In this document: positions 26,605 through 35,763 of the stretch, one piece after another
How positions within the stretch are numbered: the first letter of the stretch is position 1
Layout of the letters: each line of letters starts with the position of its first letter
NCBI RefSeq assembly: GCF_030167925.1
Contig: NZ_JASKUT010000001.1
Span: forward strand, 1,736,001 to 1,800,000
Length of the DNA stretch: 64,000 bases
Source: Paenibacillus silviterrae
GTDB taxonomy: Bacteria; Bacillota; Bacilli; Paenibacillales; NBRC-103111
Reading direction: 5' to 3'
Translations under genes and position numbers: made by a program
The notes under the pieces: model-generated
What the model was told of the DNA's origin: nothing
The model's input: the letters and a program-made list of their open reading frames with translations, nothing else
Databases searched by the model: none

Positions 26605-27371
26605 CTGATCACTCCATAAGCTAGTTTCGAGCCGGAGCGCTGCACCTCCGTGAACCCAAGCCGCTCGAATTCCTCGCTGTCACGGTGCTCCTTGAGCACA
26701 ACGGCCTTCGTCGCCACGCGAACGGCTTCCCGGATGGCTTCTGAGGATAGCGCCCGCTCATCGGCAATGCCCCGGATGGCACGGATCGAGGCCGATTCCG
26801 TGATCGGCTTCCGGAACATCGGATCGAAGTAGACGAATTCTGCGGATTGATCCGGTTGACGCAGCAGGAACGGCAAATGATCCTCATGCAGCACCTGAAT
26901 GCGGCGCATCGCCTCATTCAGCCCGGGCACATCGGATTCGTACGTCTGCAGCCCCTGCTTCAGCAGAAATCCGGGCATACGAGCGCTCTCCAGCGCGGTT
27001 ACCTTGCCATCGTTGCCCGCAGCGAAGGAGAAAACGATCGCATCGGAGCCAAGCCCTGCCGTGCAGTCGATCACGCGGTCCCCCGGCCGGATGCCGGCAA
27101 GCTCCAGAAGCGGATCGTTCTCGCCGTTGTTCAGGCGCTTGATACGCACAGCTGCCGTGCTGGGATGAAAGAACAGCGGCTGCCGCTGTTCATGATGATA
27201 CTCGATTCGCTCCTTGGACACAAGGAGGATGTCCTCGTCACCGAACCGGCGCCGCAGCATCGCGAACGTCATCTGACGCCTCGCCACCGCCCGGCCGCCC
27301 AGCTCCCGGGCCAAACGTTGTGCCTCCGCGAGCTGCTCCGGGTTCGGATCATAGGAGGTCGTTACTAACAT
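26598..27371 (-). CDS. Class I SAM-dependent methyltransferase, RsmJ/YpiP-like
   Basis: 257 residues with a Rossmann methyltransferase core: motif I DRVIDCTAGLGSDAIVFSF (about 98-116), an acidic motif II end (TALESARMP) and motif IV VYFDPMFRK. This belongs to the SAM_MT family around RsmJ (16S rRNA m2G1516 in Enterobacteria) and B. subtilis YpiP; the RNA target here is not known. Its ATG shares the A of the mutL stop (TAATG), and its 3' end overlaps miaA by 7 bases, so it is tightly embedded in the mutL-miaA-hfq operon. Confidence 0.85.
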   Translation of the reverse strand: MLVTTSYDPNPEQLAEAQRLARELGGRAVARRQMTFAMLRRRFGDEDILLVSKERIEYHHEQRQPLFFHPSTAAVRIKRLNNGENDPLLELAGIRPGDRVIDCTAGLGSDAIVFSFAAGNDGKVTALESARMPGFLLKQGLQTYESDVPGLNEAMRRIQVLHEDHLPFLLRQPDQSAEFVYFDPMFRKPITESASIRAIRGIADERALSSEAIREAVRVATKAVVLKEHRDSEEFERLGFTEVQRSGSKLAYGVIRC

Positions 27372-29302
27372 TACATCACCCTTTTGAACATTTTCTCCAG
27401 CTCATAGGTAGAAAAGCTGACGACGATCGGTCTGCCGTGCGGACACGTATAAGGATTGCGGCAGCCGGCAAGCCGGTCGAGCAGCGCTTCTATTTCAAGA
27501 TGACTCAAGTTTTGATTGGCCTTAATCGACGCCTTGCAGGAGCACATGATCGCCGCTTTCTCGCGAAGCTTGCCCACATCGACCTGCTTCTTCTCTTGGA
27601 GCAGCCATTCGATCATCTCCTCGACGATGGCCTGCTCCTCCCCCTGCGGGAACCAATGCGGGTAAGCCCGCACCAGGAACGAGCTGCCGCCGAAGGGCTC
27701 TAAATACAGCCCCGCATGCTCAAGCTGAGGCAGCTTGTCCGACAGCCGGGCGGCTTCGATAGAGGTGAACTCCAGTGTAATCGGAACGAGCAGCTCCTGG
27801 CTCGCCTCTACGGGCTTGCCGAACAGCTCGTAATAATGCTCGTAGTTGATCCGCTCATGCGCGGCATGCTGATCGACCAGGAACAATCCCTCTTCGTTCT
27901 GGGCGACGATATACGTTCCGTGCATCTGCCCGATCGGATACAGCTTCGGGAACGCCGGCAGCGCAGGCGGCTCCGGCGCGGCGGACGGCGGTGTCAGCGA
28001 GCGCAGCAGCGCCTCAGCTGCGGCCGCGCTCTCGCGGGCGCCAGGCGCGGGCCGCTGCGTCGCAGCTGCCTCGCGGCGGGCCGCCTGCGCAGGCTCGCCG
28101 CGCCGCGAGGCGTCGCTCCAAGCGCCGCGCTCCGCCGAAGGCGGCTCCGGCAGCGGTGCAGCCGCATAGCTAGCCGCTGTCTCGCGCGCCGTATAGCCGC
28201 TCGTGCCCGCACCGGCGCCTGTGCCGCTCGCCGGCTCGGCAGCCGGCCGGCTCAGCTCGAGCTGCTCCTGCACGACCGCCTCGCGAACCGGCTTCGCCCC
28301 CGCCGGGATCAGCCGCTGGCGACCCAGCACCTCTCGCACCTGCTGCTCGAGGAAGTGCATCAGCTCGGCTTCCTTGCTGAAGCGAACCTCCAGCTTCGCC
28401 GGATGCACATTCACATCGACCAGCGTAGGGTCCATCTGGATATGCACCGCGCCCAGCGGGAAGCGATTGATCGGCAGCAGCGTGTGATAGCCCTGCAGCA
28501 TCGCTTGAATGAGCAGGAAGTTGCGGATGTAGCGCCCGTTGACGACTGTGCTCAGTCCGTTACGATTGGCACGCGTCATCTCCGGCTTCGCAATATAGCC
28601 GTCGATCTTATAATCCAAAGATTCCCCGCGGATCGGAAGCATCGTTTTGGCCACAGCCGTGCCGTACACCGCTGCAATTACCTGCAGCAAGTCGCCATTA
28701 CCCAGCGTCTGGATCAGCGTATGCCCGTTGTGCTTCAGCGTGAAGGCGATCCCCGGATGAGCCAATGCCAGACGGTAGATGTAATCCGTGACATGACCGA
28801 GCTCCGTCTGGATGGTCTTCATATACTTTAACCTTGCCGGCGTGTTATAAAACAGCTCACGTACCGCAATATCCGTTCCGCGCGGCGCAGCCGTTTCTTC
28901 CTTGACCTTTACGCTGCCGCCTTCGATCACAAAACGCGTCCCGAGTCCGGTCGTATCCGGACTGGTAACGCACTCTACCTTCGCTACCGCGGCGATACTG
29001 GGCAGAGCCTCCCCGCGAAAGCCGAGCGTGCGGATAGCGAACAGATCCTGCGCGCTGATGATTTTGCTTGTCGCATGACGGAAAAAGGCCCTCTCGCAAT
29101 CCACGCTGTCCATCCCCGAGCCGTTGTCCGCTACGCGGATCAGCTGGAGGCCGCCTTCCTCGATCGTCACATCGATCCGGGTACCGCCTGCGTCCACCGC
29201 ATTCTCGACCAGCTCTTTGACAACGGAGGAGGGCCGTTCGACAACCTCCCCCGCGGCAATCTGGTTGGCAATATGCTCATCCAAAATGTTAATTTTACCC
29301 AT
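27371..29302 (-). CDS. mutL: DNA mismatch repair protein MutL
   Basis: GHKL ATPase and nicking endonuclease of mismatch repair. The N-terminal ATPase has AAGEVVERPSSVVKELVENAVDAG, DNGSGM and TLGFRGEAL. A variable Ala/Pro/Glu-rich linker spans about residues 345-450. The C-terminal endonuclease motif DQHAAHERINYE fits DQHA-X2-E-X4-E, and CSCKASIKA and CPHGRP supply the other metal ligands, so this is the nicking type used in methylation-independent repair. 643 residues. It lies 5 bases after the S41 protease gene, which in turn separates it from mutS. Confidence 0.97.
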   Translation of the reverse strand: MGKINILDEHIANQIAAGEVVERPSSVVKELVENAVDAGGTRIDVTIEEGGLQLIRVADNGSGMDSVDCERAFFRHATSKIISAQDLFAIRTLGFRGEALPSIAAVAKVECVTSPDTTGLGTRFVIEGGSVKVKEETAAPRGTDIAVRELFYNTPARLKYMKTIQTELGHVTDYIYRLALAHPGIAFTLKHNGHTLIQTLGNGDLLQVIAAVYGTAVAKTMLPIRGESLDYKIDGYIAKPEMTRANRNGLSTVVNGRYIRNFLLIQAMLQGYHTLLPINRFPLGAVHIQMDPTLVDVNVHPAKLEVRFSKEAELMHFLEQQVREVLGRQRLIPAGAKPVREAVVQEQLELSRPAAEPASGTGAGAGTSGYTARETAASYAAAPLPEPPSAERGAWSDASRRGEPAQAARREAAATQRPAPGARESAAAAEALLRSLTPPSAAPEPPALPAFPKLYPIGQMHGTYIVAQNEEGLFLVDQHAAHERINYEHYYELFGKPVEASQELLVPITLEFTSIEAARLSDKLPQLEHAGLYLEPFGGSSFLVRAYPHWFPQGEEQAIVEEMIEWLLQEKKQVDVGKLREKAAIMCSCKASIKANQNLSHLEIEALLDRLAGCRNPYTCPHGRPIVVSFSTYELEKMFKRVM

Positions 29303-29307
29303 AACGC

Positions 29308-30759
29308 CTACTCCTTAGACGTGCTGAATTTCACCGTAGAGCCTTCTTCGCTCCAATGAAACGAAGGGAATGCCTCCGCAAAGCGGCGGACGTCGATGAA
29401 GCTTGTACCCTCCCGCAGAATCCAATCCTCCCCGGACGGAGAGTAGCGAAGAGTTCCGTCCGCCGTGGCAATCTCCACAGCACTGCGCTCTTGATCCCAT
29501 GATACTTTGCCGCCCAGAACGGCAGCCAATACTCGCGACGGAACATAAATGCCACCCTGCTCACGAAGTACCGGGAACCAGTCATTCACCTTCACACCAT
29601 TCATGTATACATTCTCACGGGTTTTCGACACTTCCAAACGAGGAACGCCCGCCATCCGCAGTGCCGTAATCATTTGCGGAACACTGCCCTCTATCTCTTG
29701 ATCCGGCTGGAGACCGACCTTGTTCACCTTTCGCAGGTTCGGCGTTAAATATTCCTCCACCGTTACCTTCAGGGCACCGCCGGATTTCAAATCAAATACC
29801 GTCTGCACGCTGCCTTTTCCATAGGTCTTTTTTCCGATTACGGTAGCGGCGTGATAATCCTGCAGAGCACCGGTCAGCACCTCCGAAGCGCTCGCGCTAT
29901 ACTCATTCACCAGGAAAAACACTGGAAACGGCTGCTTCTGTCCATTGCTGAACTCAACCTTTTCGTCGATATTGTCCCGGTCGCGGGTATGGATCAGGAC
30001 CCCCTTCTCCACGAACAGCTTGGCCATTTGAACAGCGGTATCCAGCAGCCCGCCGCCGTTATTGCGAAGATCAACAATTAAACCGGTCAGCCCGCTGCCC
30101 TTGCTTTTCAGCTCCTTAAGATGCTGCTCCATCAGCTCATCCGCGTCGCTGGAAAACGTAGAAACGCTCAAGTAACCTACACCAGGCGCGAACCAGCCGC
30201 TTGAAACGGGAGGAATATGGATCTGCTTTCTCGTCAGCTGCAGCTTCAGCTCCTGACCGTTCCTTAGAACGGTTACGTTCACCTTCGTATTCTCCGGTCC
30301 GAGAATCAGCCTCATCGCTTCCTCCGTCGTTTTACCCACAAGCGACTGGTCCTCCACGCGAACAATGATATCCCCGGATTTCATCCCTGCCTTAAGAGCC
30401 GGAGAGTCCTCAAACAAGTCCTCTATATATATACCCGCAGGGTCTTCACTAATCCTAACCCCGATGCCGACATAGTTGTTCTCCACCGAGTTTTCAAAGC
30501 TCCTCAGCTCTTCCGGAGTAAAATATTGCGTGTAGGGGTCATCCAAAGCTTGAATCATTTCTTCAATGCTTTTCCCTGCCAATACATTGGCAGCCGGTGC
30601 GCTCACATGCGCTTGCTCCAGAAGCAGCTTGACCTCATTCATACGATCCGTGTTGGCATCCGCAGCCCATAGGGCCATCGGTGAGGACAATAGCAGCGAA
30701 GCGGATAAGAGCATAGCGGCGGAACGGCGCCATAGGGTGCGGTTGGTTAGCTTTTTCAT
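29308..30759 (-). CDS. S41-family C-terminal processing protease with copper-amine-oxidase-like tail
   Basis: Secreted or membrane-linked serine protease. A signal peptide (LWRRSAAMLLSASLLLSSPMALWAAD) is followed by a PDZ domain (VGIGVRISEDPAGIYIEDLFEDSPA...). The S41 core has the catalytic Ser in NEYSASASEVL and Lys in GKKTYGKGSVQ. From about residue 400 a copper-amine-oxidase N-domain-like stalk (YMNGVKVNDWFPVLREQGG, YVPSRVLAAVLGG) is appended; such repeats are common in Paenibacillus secreted proteins. The start is the ATG 9 bases after AAAAGG. Its place between mutS and mutL is unusual; a functional link to repair is not implied. Confidence 0.9.
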   Translation of the reverse strand: MKKLTNRTLWRRSAAMLLSASLLLSSPMALWAADANTDRMNEVKLLLEQAHVSAPAANVLAGKSIEEMIQALDDPYTQYFTPEELRSFENSVENNYVGIGVRISEDPAGIYIEDLFEDSPALKAGMKSGDIIVRVEDQSLVGKTTEEAMRLILGPENTKVNVTVLRNGQELKLQLTRKQIHIPPVSSGWFAPGVGYLSVSTFSSDADELMEQHLKELKSKGSGLTGLIVDLRNNGGGLLDTAVQMAKLFVEKGVLIHTRDRDNIDEKVEFSNGQKQPFPVFFLVNEYSASASEVLTGALQDYHAATVIGKKTYGKGSVQTVFDLKSGGALKVTVEEYLTPNLRKVNKVGLQPDQEIEGSVPQMITALRMAGVPRLEVSKTRENVYMNGVKVNDWFPVLREQGGIYVPSRVLAAVLGGKVSWDQERSAVEIATADGTLRYSPSGEDWILREGTSFIDVRRFAEAFPSFHWSEEGSTVKFSTSKE

Positions 30760-30782
30760 ACGGATCATCCTTTTCTTTCTTT

Positions 30783-33434
30783 TTAAGGCAGCATTTTTTT
30801 GATGTCGTGCAAAAAGTTCATCGCCATCATCGGTGTCATATTCATCAGGTCTGCCGAGCGCAGCTGGTCCAGAAGCTGCTCCGTTTTCGCGTCGGGCTTT
30901 TTCCTGTTCTTCTCGTGGATCGTCGGAGAAGGCTGTTCTTCCGTAAACAAGCTGAGCTGCTCTACCGGGCCCTTCGTTTCCGGCTCCGGCTTCGGCTCTG
31001 CAGCCACCGCATTCTCCGCTGCCGCCAGCTTGAGCTCGCTTCGCGTCTCGAAGGCGCCGAGCAGCTCATAGGAACGGTCGATGATACTGCCGGGCAGACC
31101 CGCTATCTGAGCGCAATAGATGCCGTAGCTTGTGCTGGCCGCGCCGCGAATCAGCTTCCGCAGGAAGGTGACCTGCTGGCCGCTCTCCTTTACCGCCATG
31201 CAGTAATTGCGAAGGCCGGACAAGCTCTCCTCGAGATGCGCCAATTCGTGAAAATGCGTCGAGACCAGCGTCTTGCACCCGACGTGATCGTGCAAATATT
31301 CGATGACCGCCTGTGCGATCGCCATACCCTCGCCGGTCGAGGTGCCGCGTCCCAGCTCGTCGATAATGACCAGGCTGTTTGTCGTGGCCTTTTCCGTCAT
31401 CACCTGGATGTCCATCATCTCGACCATGAATGTGCTTTGGCCGCCGATCAAGTCATCCGCGGCGCCGATGCGCGTAAAAATGCGATCGATCACCGGCATT
31501 CTCGCTCTCTTGGCGGGCACGAAGCAGCCGATTTGAGCCATGAGGCACAAAATCGCTACCTGTCTCATATAGGTGCTCTTCCCGGCCATGTTCGGACCGG
31601 TAATCAGCAGCATAGTGCCCTCATCCGCCGAAATGCGCGTATCGTTGGAGATAAATACCCCATCCTCCAATACCGCTTCTACGACCGGGTGGCGTCCTTC
31701 TTCTATCAACAGCTCGTAGAAGTCGCCTACCTCGGGCCGAACGAACCGGTTCGACGCGCTCACCTGCGCCAGCGATTGGTATACATCCGCGGTAGCGATC
31801 AGCTCGGCGAGCTGCTGCAATCGGGAAATATGCTGCGTCAGCTTGTCCCTCAGCGCCGCAAACAGCTCATATTCGAGATCCACCATGCTCTCCTGAGCGT
31901 CGAGAATGAGCGCCTCCTTCTCCTTCAGCTCCGGCGTGACGAAGCGCTCCGCATTCGCCAAGGTTTGCTTACGCTCATAACGCCCCTCCTCCAGAGAGGA
32001 AAGATTCGCCTTGCTCACCTCGATAAAATAACCGAACACCTTATTGAAGCCGATTTTCAGCGACTTGATGCCGGTCCGCTCGCGCTCCTGACGCTCGAGC
32101 TCGGCAAGCCACTGCTTGCCGTTCGTGCTCGCCTCGCGCAGCTGGTCAAGCCGCTCGCTGCAGCCCTCGCGGATCATGCCGCCGTCCCGTACGGAGACGG
32201 GCGGCTCGTCCACGATGGTGCTCTCGATCCACTCGAGCAGGTCCCGGCACGGGTCGATCCGTGCCGCCAGCCTGGAGAGCGTCTGCGAGCCGCTCTCTTC
32301 AAGCAGCTGCCGCAGCAGCGGTACCTGCTGCAGCGACTGCTTCAGCGCGACCAGGTCGCGGGCATTGGCGCTGCCGTAGGCAATGCGCCCCGTAAGCCGC
32401 TCCAGGTCGTACACCTCGCGCAGCGCTTGCTTCAGCTCCTCGCGCACGATCAGCTGGTTGTACAGCCGCTCCACGGCTTCAAGCCGATCTTGAATGAAGC
32501 CGGTGTTCATCAGCGGCTTCTCGATCCAGCGGCGAAGCAGCCGTCCGCCCATGGCCGTCACCGTTTTATCCAGCAGCCACAGCAGCGAGCCCTTCTTCGA
32601 ACGGTCGCGGACCGTCTCCACGAGCTCCAAATTCCGCCGTGTGAACGGGTCCATAATCATAAACTGGCTCGGCTCGTATACACGGATATGCTTGATATGG
32701 GACAGCGAGCGCTTCTGTGTTTCCTGCAGGTAACCCATCAAGACCGCTACCGTTTCACGACCTCCTGCGGGCAGCTTGACCAGCTCGGAGTTGTTGAAGT
32801 GGTCCTCCGGAGAGAAGCCACCCTCCTGCACCATTTCCCTATGCGTCATGACTGTGGTTTTCAGCCAAGCAGCCGTCCCGCTGCGAATTTGCTCGAGCAA
32901 GGAAGCATGGCCGAGCAGCTCGGACGGACTATATACGTTCAGCTCGTCCAGCAGCAGCTCGAAGGAGCCGTCCAGACGAGTAACGTACATTTCTCCTGTG
33001 GAAATGTCGCACGCTGCTAAGCCGTAGGCGCCGTCCTTCGTGGTAACGGCTGCGATATAGTTATTGCTTGTCTCGCTTAACGATCGGGAATCCATTACGG
33101 TCCCCGGAGTAACGATGCGCACGATCTCGCGGCGCACGACGCCCTTCGCTTCCGAAGGGTCTTCCACCTGCTCGCAAATCGCAACTTTATATCCTTTTTC
33201 TACTAGGCGGGCTATGTAATTTTCAGCGGAATGATAGGGAACGCCGCACATCGGAATGCGCTCATCCCCGCCGGCGCCGCGTCCGGTCAGCGTAATTTCC
33301 AGCTCGCGCGAAGCCTGCACCGCATCTTCGAAAAACATTTCATAGAAATCGCCGAGGCGAAAAAATAAAAACGCGTCAGGCACCTCCGCCTTCACGGCGA
33401 GGTACTGCTCGATCATCGGCGTATATTGTGCCAT
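30783..33434 (-). CDS. mutS: DNA mismatch repair protein MutS
   Basis: Mismatch-recognising ATPase. The N-terminal mismatch-binding motif is FFRLGDFYEMF (Phe-x-Glu wedge in the DFYEMF segment, about residues 22-28). The ABC-type ATPase near residue 610 has Walker A ITGPNMAGKSTYMRQ, the DDLIGGQSTFMVEM signature, Walker B LVIIDELGRGTSTGEG and STHFHEL. The C-terminal part has a charged linker and helix-turn-helix region. The ATG chosen gives 883 residues and follows TTGGAGG by 11 bases; an in-frame start 17 codons upstream is not supported. It heads the mutS / S41 protease / mutL run. Confidence 0.97.
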   Translation of the reverse strand: MAQYTPMIEQYLAVKAEVPDAFLFFRLGDFYEMFFEDAVQASRELEITLTGRGAGGDERIPMCGVPYHSAENYIARLVEKGYKVAICEQVEDPSEAKGVVRREIVRIVTPGTVMDSRSLSETSNNYIAAVTTKDGAYGLAACDISTGEMYVTRLDGSFELLLDELNVYSPSELLGHASLLEQIRSGTAAWLKTTVMTHREMVQEGGFSPEDHFNNSELVKLPAGGRETVAVLMGYLQETQKRSLSHIKHIRVYEPSQFMIMDPFTRRNLELVETVRDRSKKGSLLWLLDKTVTAMGGRLLRRWIEKPLMNTGFIQDRLEAVERLYNQLIVREELKQALREVYDLERLTGRIAYGSANARDLVALKQSLQQVPLLRQLLEESGSQTLSRLAARIDPCRDLLEWIESTIVDEPPVSVRDGGMIREGCSERLDQLREASTNGKQWLAELERQERERTGIKSLKIGFNKVFGYFIEVSKANLSSLEEGRYERKQTLANAERFVTPELKEKEALILDAQESMVDLEYELFAALRDKLTQHISRLQQLAELIATADVYQSLAQVSASNRFVRPEVGDFYELLIEEGRHPVVEAVLEDGVFISNDTRISADEGTMLLITGPNMAGKSTYMRQVAILCLMAQIGCFVPAKRARMPVIDRIFTRIGAADDLIGGQSTFMVEMMDIQVMTEKATTNSLVIIDELGRGTSTGEGMAIAQAVIEYLHDHVGCKTLVSTHFHELAHLEESLSGLRNYCMAVKESGQQVTFLRKLIRGAASTSYGIYCAQIAGLPGSIIDRSYELLGAFETRSELKLAAAENAVAAEPKPEPETKGPVEQLSLFTEEQPSPTIHEKNRKKPDAKTEQLLDQLRSADLMNMTPMMAMNFLHDIKKMLP

Positions 33435-33547
33435 ACCCGTTTCATCCTCCAAGATTCGTGCTATCCGCCCGCATGACTGGAACACCAGTTCCCGATTCTG
33501 CGGGCGTCTCTTTCATTATAGCACGAATTGATAGAGTGCACTCGTTT

Positions 33548-34978
33548 TTACCGATAGGGTGAGATTTTCCATTTGGGCCGGATATCCTGCTGCTCATCCC
33601 AAGCGCGCATTTGCAGCATCATCCGCCGAAGCGGTAGCAGATAAGCTTCCAGCTCCGCATAGCCCTTCAGCCTCTCCAGATCCCGCCAGAGCGAAACAAT
33701 GAGAGGACGAATCCGCTGCTTATCGCCTCTATAATAAGCCTTTTGCACCTCAGGGTCGGTGAGGGGTCTGAGCTTCAGCTCGCGATAGTGCTGAGCCGTC
33801 AGCTTAGCCAAAGCCAGTACGCCCTTCGCTACCGTAGGTGACACTAGCCAGCTCGGAAGGACACGGTATTCGAAGCCGCCGTGGCGCTGCCTGCGAAAAT
33901 CGCCCAAAAAGCCGTAAGCCGGCTTGCGCCGCGTCGTCGTCGCGTCCTCTAGCAGCGTCATCGGAAGCGCAACGTAATTGTCAAGCACCCTTAAGAGCGA
34001 GCAGTTCAGGCTGACTCCGCTAAAATGAATATGCCCCCCCAAAGGCAAACCCCGCACCGGCATGCCGCCGGCAATCCATATCAGCCCTTTATCCGTGATC
34101 CGCCTTGCCGCCAGCTGCATCGTTTTGTGCAGATTGCCCACCAGCTGTTTTACATCCGTGCTGGGCCGAGGTCGCAGCTCGGCGAGCGGATAAATTTTGC
34201 GGCGGCTTCGCAGGACGATGGAATCACAGCCGAACGCTCCCTCCTTAGGGGCATACTGCGAGGCGAAGGTGATCTTGCCCCTGGTATCCCTGAGCAGAAA
34301 CTCCGGATCCGCGCCCAGCATGACCTCTCCAGGCTCTCCTCGCCGCGCTTCCTCCTCCGCTAACTCACGATCCAGCTGCGCCATGGCCGCTGCGAACAGC
34401 TCCGCCAATCTTGGCGTGAGCCGGGGAATCGCCTCCACTTCCAATATGGCTGCACCGGCTCCAGGCCGAATGCCGATATGAACTACGCCATAATCGAGCC
34501 CCAAGGCATAAATGGCCTTGACCGCTTCTTTTACCGCCCGCATGGTATGGTAATTGGTTTGCTCCAATCCGATTTCCGAGAACTCCTTACTCCCTTTATT
34601 CGAAGCTGTAACCCCTTTGGGAGCCTTGCCGGCGTAAAACACTTGATTTCTTCTATAAAACAGCGTCAGCGCTTTTAAATGAAACACCGGAACCAAATAC
34701 TCATGCGACCACCGATTCTCGCCGGGCTCCTCCCAGGAAGGCTCCATGCCGTGCAGCGTCAATATTTCCTTCACCCGCTGCCGATTGCCTGCAAGCAGTA
34801 TGCTCTTGATCGGTTGAAGTACGCCATCGTCCCCGCGGTCCGGATGATAGGCGCCCCAATGAATGAGAAGCCAGTCCCTCTCATTCCCCTCCGGGGCCTT
34901 CGTCCCGTGCGGGATCGTTAATTTTTGAAGCAGCTGCTGAGCCGCCGGCTCGCCGGAATGCAGCAGATAAGCACGCAT
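33548..34978 (-). CDS. Putative amidoligase (COOH-NH2 ligase type 2) with ATP-grasp-like N-terminal half
   Basis: 476 residues in two parts. Residues 1 to ~220 resemble a reduced ATP-grasp module: SHEYLVPVFHLKALTLFYR, then GLDYGVVHIGIRPGAGA and the LEVEAIPRL ending, where the usual metal-binding Asn is Glu. Residues ~225-476 match the glutamine-synthetase-fold amidoligases first noted in phage phiEco32-type proteins: LGADPEFLL, PLGGHIHFSG and GGFEYRVLPSWL. Such enzymes form amide bonds between a carboxylate and an amine; the substrate is unknown. The strong AAAGGAGGT site fixes the start. It lies between mutS and cotE, genes adjacent in Bacillus, so a peptide-tagging or spore-coat role is only a guess. 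Confidence 0.82.
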   Translation of the reverse strand: MRAYLLHSGEPAAQQLLQKLTIPHGTKAPEGNERDWLLIHWGAYHPDRGDDGVLQPIKSILLAGNRQRVKEILTLHGMEPSWEEPGENRWSHEYLVPVFHLKALTLFYRRNQVFYAGKAPKGVTASNKGSKEFSEIGLEQTNYHTMRAVKEAVKAIYALGLDYGVVHIGIRPGAGAAILEVEAIPRLTPRLAELFAAAMAQLDRELAEEEARRGEPGEVMLGADPEFLLRDTRGKITFASQYAPKEGAFGCDSIVLRSRRKIYPLAELRPRPSTDVKQLVGNLHKTMQLAARRITDKGLIWIAGGMPVRGLPLGGHIHFSGVSLNCSLLRVLDNYVALPMTLLEDATTTRRKPAYGFLGDFRRQRHGGFEYRVLPSWLVSPTVAKGVLALAKLTAQHYRELKLRPLTDPEVQKAYYRGDKQRIRPLIVSLWRDLERLKGYAELEAYLLPLRRMMLQMRAWDEQQDIRPKWKISPYR

Positions 34979-35033
34979 ACAGACACCTCCTTTCTTGCGG
35001 CGTTTGCCTATTTTTACCTATTAACCTTCCGAC

Positions 35034-35059
35034 AACAAAAAAGAGGGCTAACGCCCTCT
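35034..35059 (-). terminator. Terminator of cotE
   Basis: Minus-strand AGAGGGC/GCCCTCT stem with a four-base loop, followed by TTTTTTGTTG. Confidence 0.85.
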
Positions 35060-35117
35060 GCCGAAATCTGCTGCTGCGGCATATACTGCTAACAAACAAC
35101 AGATACCGTGGCCTAAC

Positions 35118-35684
35118 TTAATTCACGTCGTCGTCAAGCAAATCCGGATCGAGATCCTCGAAGTCACCCTCATCGGCATCGTCGAAATCGATCCCTTTGT
35201 CCTCCAGGTCGTCACCGCCGTAAGGGGATACGACGACATATACCTTCGTCTCAGCGATCATTTCCACCTTGTACTCACGCTCTACGCGAATGAGCACGCT
35301 GTCTCCCGTAGAGGAAATGCTGGCTTCTACGCAATTTGGCTCTTGAGTGGATACCGCAGACACCTCAGCGGTTGTCGGCTTATGCTTCTTATCAAGATAA
35401 GTAAGCGGAACGACCTCTACATAAGAAATCGTTTCTTTCGCAACATCCGTTTTGGTATTTCTGTCATAGGAATACCAAATGTTGATGTCGTAAGTACCCA
35501 CCACCTCTACATGGTCCCCCGACTTCACCGCATCATATTGGTTGTTGATAATCCAAGCACCCAAAATACTCGTCGGAGCATGAGGCGGAGTGACCGAGTT
35601 GGTTACCTGAGAAAATTTGCGTCCTTTGCCGCAGACAGCCTTCGTATAGATCTCTCTGACTTGCAGGTCTTTATCTAATGACAT
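35118..35684 (-). CDS. cotE: Outer spore coat morphogenetic protein CotE
   Basis: Directs assembly of the outer spore coat in the mother cell. The conserved opening is VREIYTKAVCGKGRKFSQ, then SILGAWIINNQYDA, YDINIWYSYDRNTKT and VEREYKVEMIAETKVYV. The C-terminal ~30 residues are a run of Asp/Glu (DLEDKGIDFDDADEGDF...), as in the family. The ATG at 35684 follows GGAGGAGG; the open frame 10 codons upstream is a non-conserved extension. 188 residues against 181 in B. subtilis. It sits upstream of the amidoligase and mutS but has its own terminator. Confidence 0.95.
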   Translation of the reverse strand: MSLDKDLQVREIYTKAVCGKGRKFSQVTNSVTPPHAPTSILGAWIINNQYDAVKSGDHVEVVGTYDINIWYSYDRNTKTDVAKETISYVEVVPLTYLDKKHKPTTAEVSAVSTQEPNCVEASISSTGDSVLIRVEREYKVEMIAETKVYVVVSPYGGDDLEDKGIDFDDADEGDFEDLDPDLLDDDVN

Positions 35685-35763
35685 CCTTTCTACCTCCTCC
35701 ATACAATCATTCATTACATGTGTATGCAGGACATTCGTCTAGGGTGACAAAAACTTTTACATT

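Noticed and set aside
30807-33020. Plus-strand frame of 737 codons opposite mutS
   Set aside because: Antisense shadow of mutS; the composition is repetitive Arg/Gln/Leu/His, without domain or start signals.
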